DNA of 45,406 nucleotides, taken from positions 1 through 45,406 of IMG/VR virus record IMGVR_UViG_3300045131_000428; one strand, written 5' to 3'. Shown here piece by piece: positions 45,398-45,406 of the stretch. A program made the position numbers and the translations under genes. This DNA comes from a virus. Position 1 is the first letter of the stretch; each line of letters opens with the position of its first letter. The notes beneath the pieces are model-generated. The model ran no database searches. It worked only from the letters and a program-made list of their open reading frames with translations, and was not told the origin of the DNA.

Positions 45398-45406
45398 AAG
45401 GAATAT

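Overview
The window looks like part of the genome of a T4-related myovirus (tailed phage), probably from an aquatic Gram-negative host. The host itself cannot be named from the sequence. The evidence is a T4-type core: a gp16-like small terminase, gp43-type family B DNA polymerase, gp45-type sliding clamp, gp44-type clamp loader, DsbA-like late-transcription cofactor, gp31/GroES-like co-chaperonin and T4-late-promoter-like TATAAATA/GATAAATA boxes. The sequence is AT-rich, densely packed with overlapping starts and stops, and codes on the + strand except for one phoH-like gene. No tRNA, rRNA, CRISPR array or insertion sequence was seen.

Layout. 1-1283: end of a head-completion nuclease, small terminase and a small virion protein. 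1294-4242: a large acidic, disordered, probably internal head protein, closed by a terminator. 4342-14289: adhesion and lysis region, with a 1725-aa tail fibre (collagen-like shaft and a GC-rich, apparently imported distal half), a small orphan gene, a GH19 endolysin, an Ig-like 825-aa structural protein and a second fibre-like protein. 14301-18001: small conserved genes, a DnaE-palm-like miniprotein, GroES and the clamp loader. 18025-18813: phoH on the minus strand. 18992-24631: structural genes, a holin, then DnaJ and a ClpA-like unfoldase. 24664-38151: a long accessory/virion block with a three-domain nucleotidyltransferase/ligase, a glycosyltransferase, a pol-beta-like nucleotidyltransferase, two modular proteins built around repeated V-A-E-G linkers, a Dps-like ferritin, a GNAT-GH19 fusion, an exported nuclease and a zincin. 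38178-45397: TilS-like tRNA modifier, DsbA-like protein, DNA polymerase, 2OG oxygenase, sliding clamp, a DpdA/TGT-like base-exchange enzyme and two small genes.

Three themes stand out. (1) Nine proteins, several with enzyme-like domains, begin with a short leader that ends in hydrophobic-x-Glu, resembling the T4 internal-protein capsid-targeting sequence cut by the prohead protease. The same hydrophobic-x-E-G/A signal recurs between domains inside the modular proteins. Together this suggests a set of capsid-packaged, protease-matured cargo enzymes. (2) Late-type boxes lie at two preferred distances from start codons, 5-6 nt or 20-24 nt. Three sigma70-type promoters also place +1 on the ATG, so part of the genome is probably read from leaderless mRNAs. 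(3) The DpdA/TGT-like protein directly follows and overlaps the sliding clamp gene, and carries a clamp-binding-like F-D-E-L-F motif matching the polymerase C-terminus, which suggests base modification coupled to replication.
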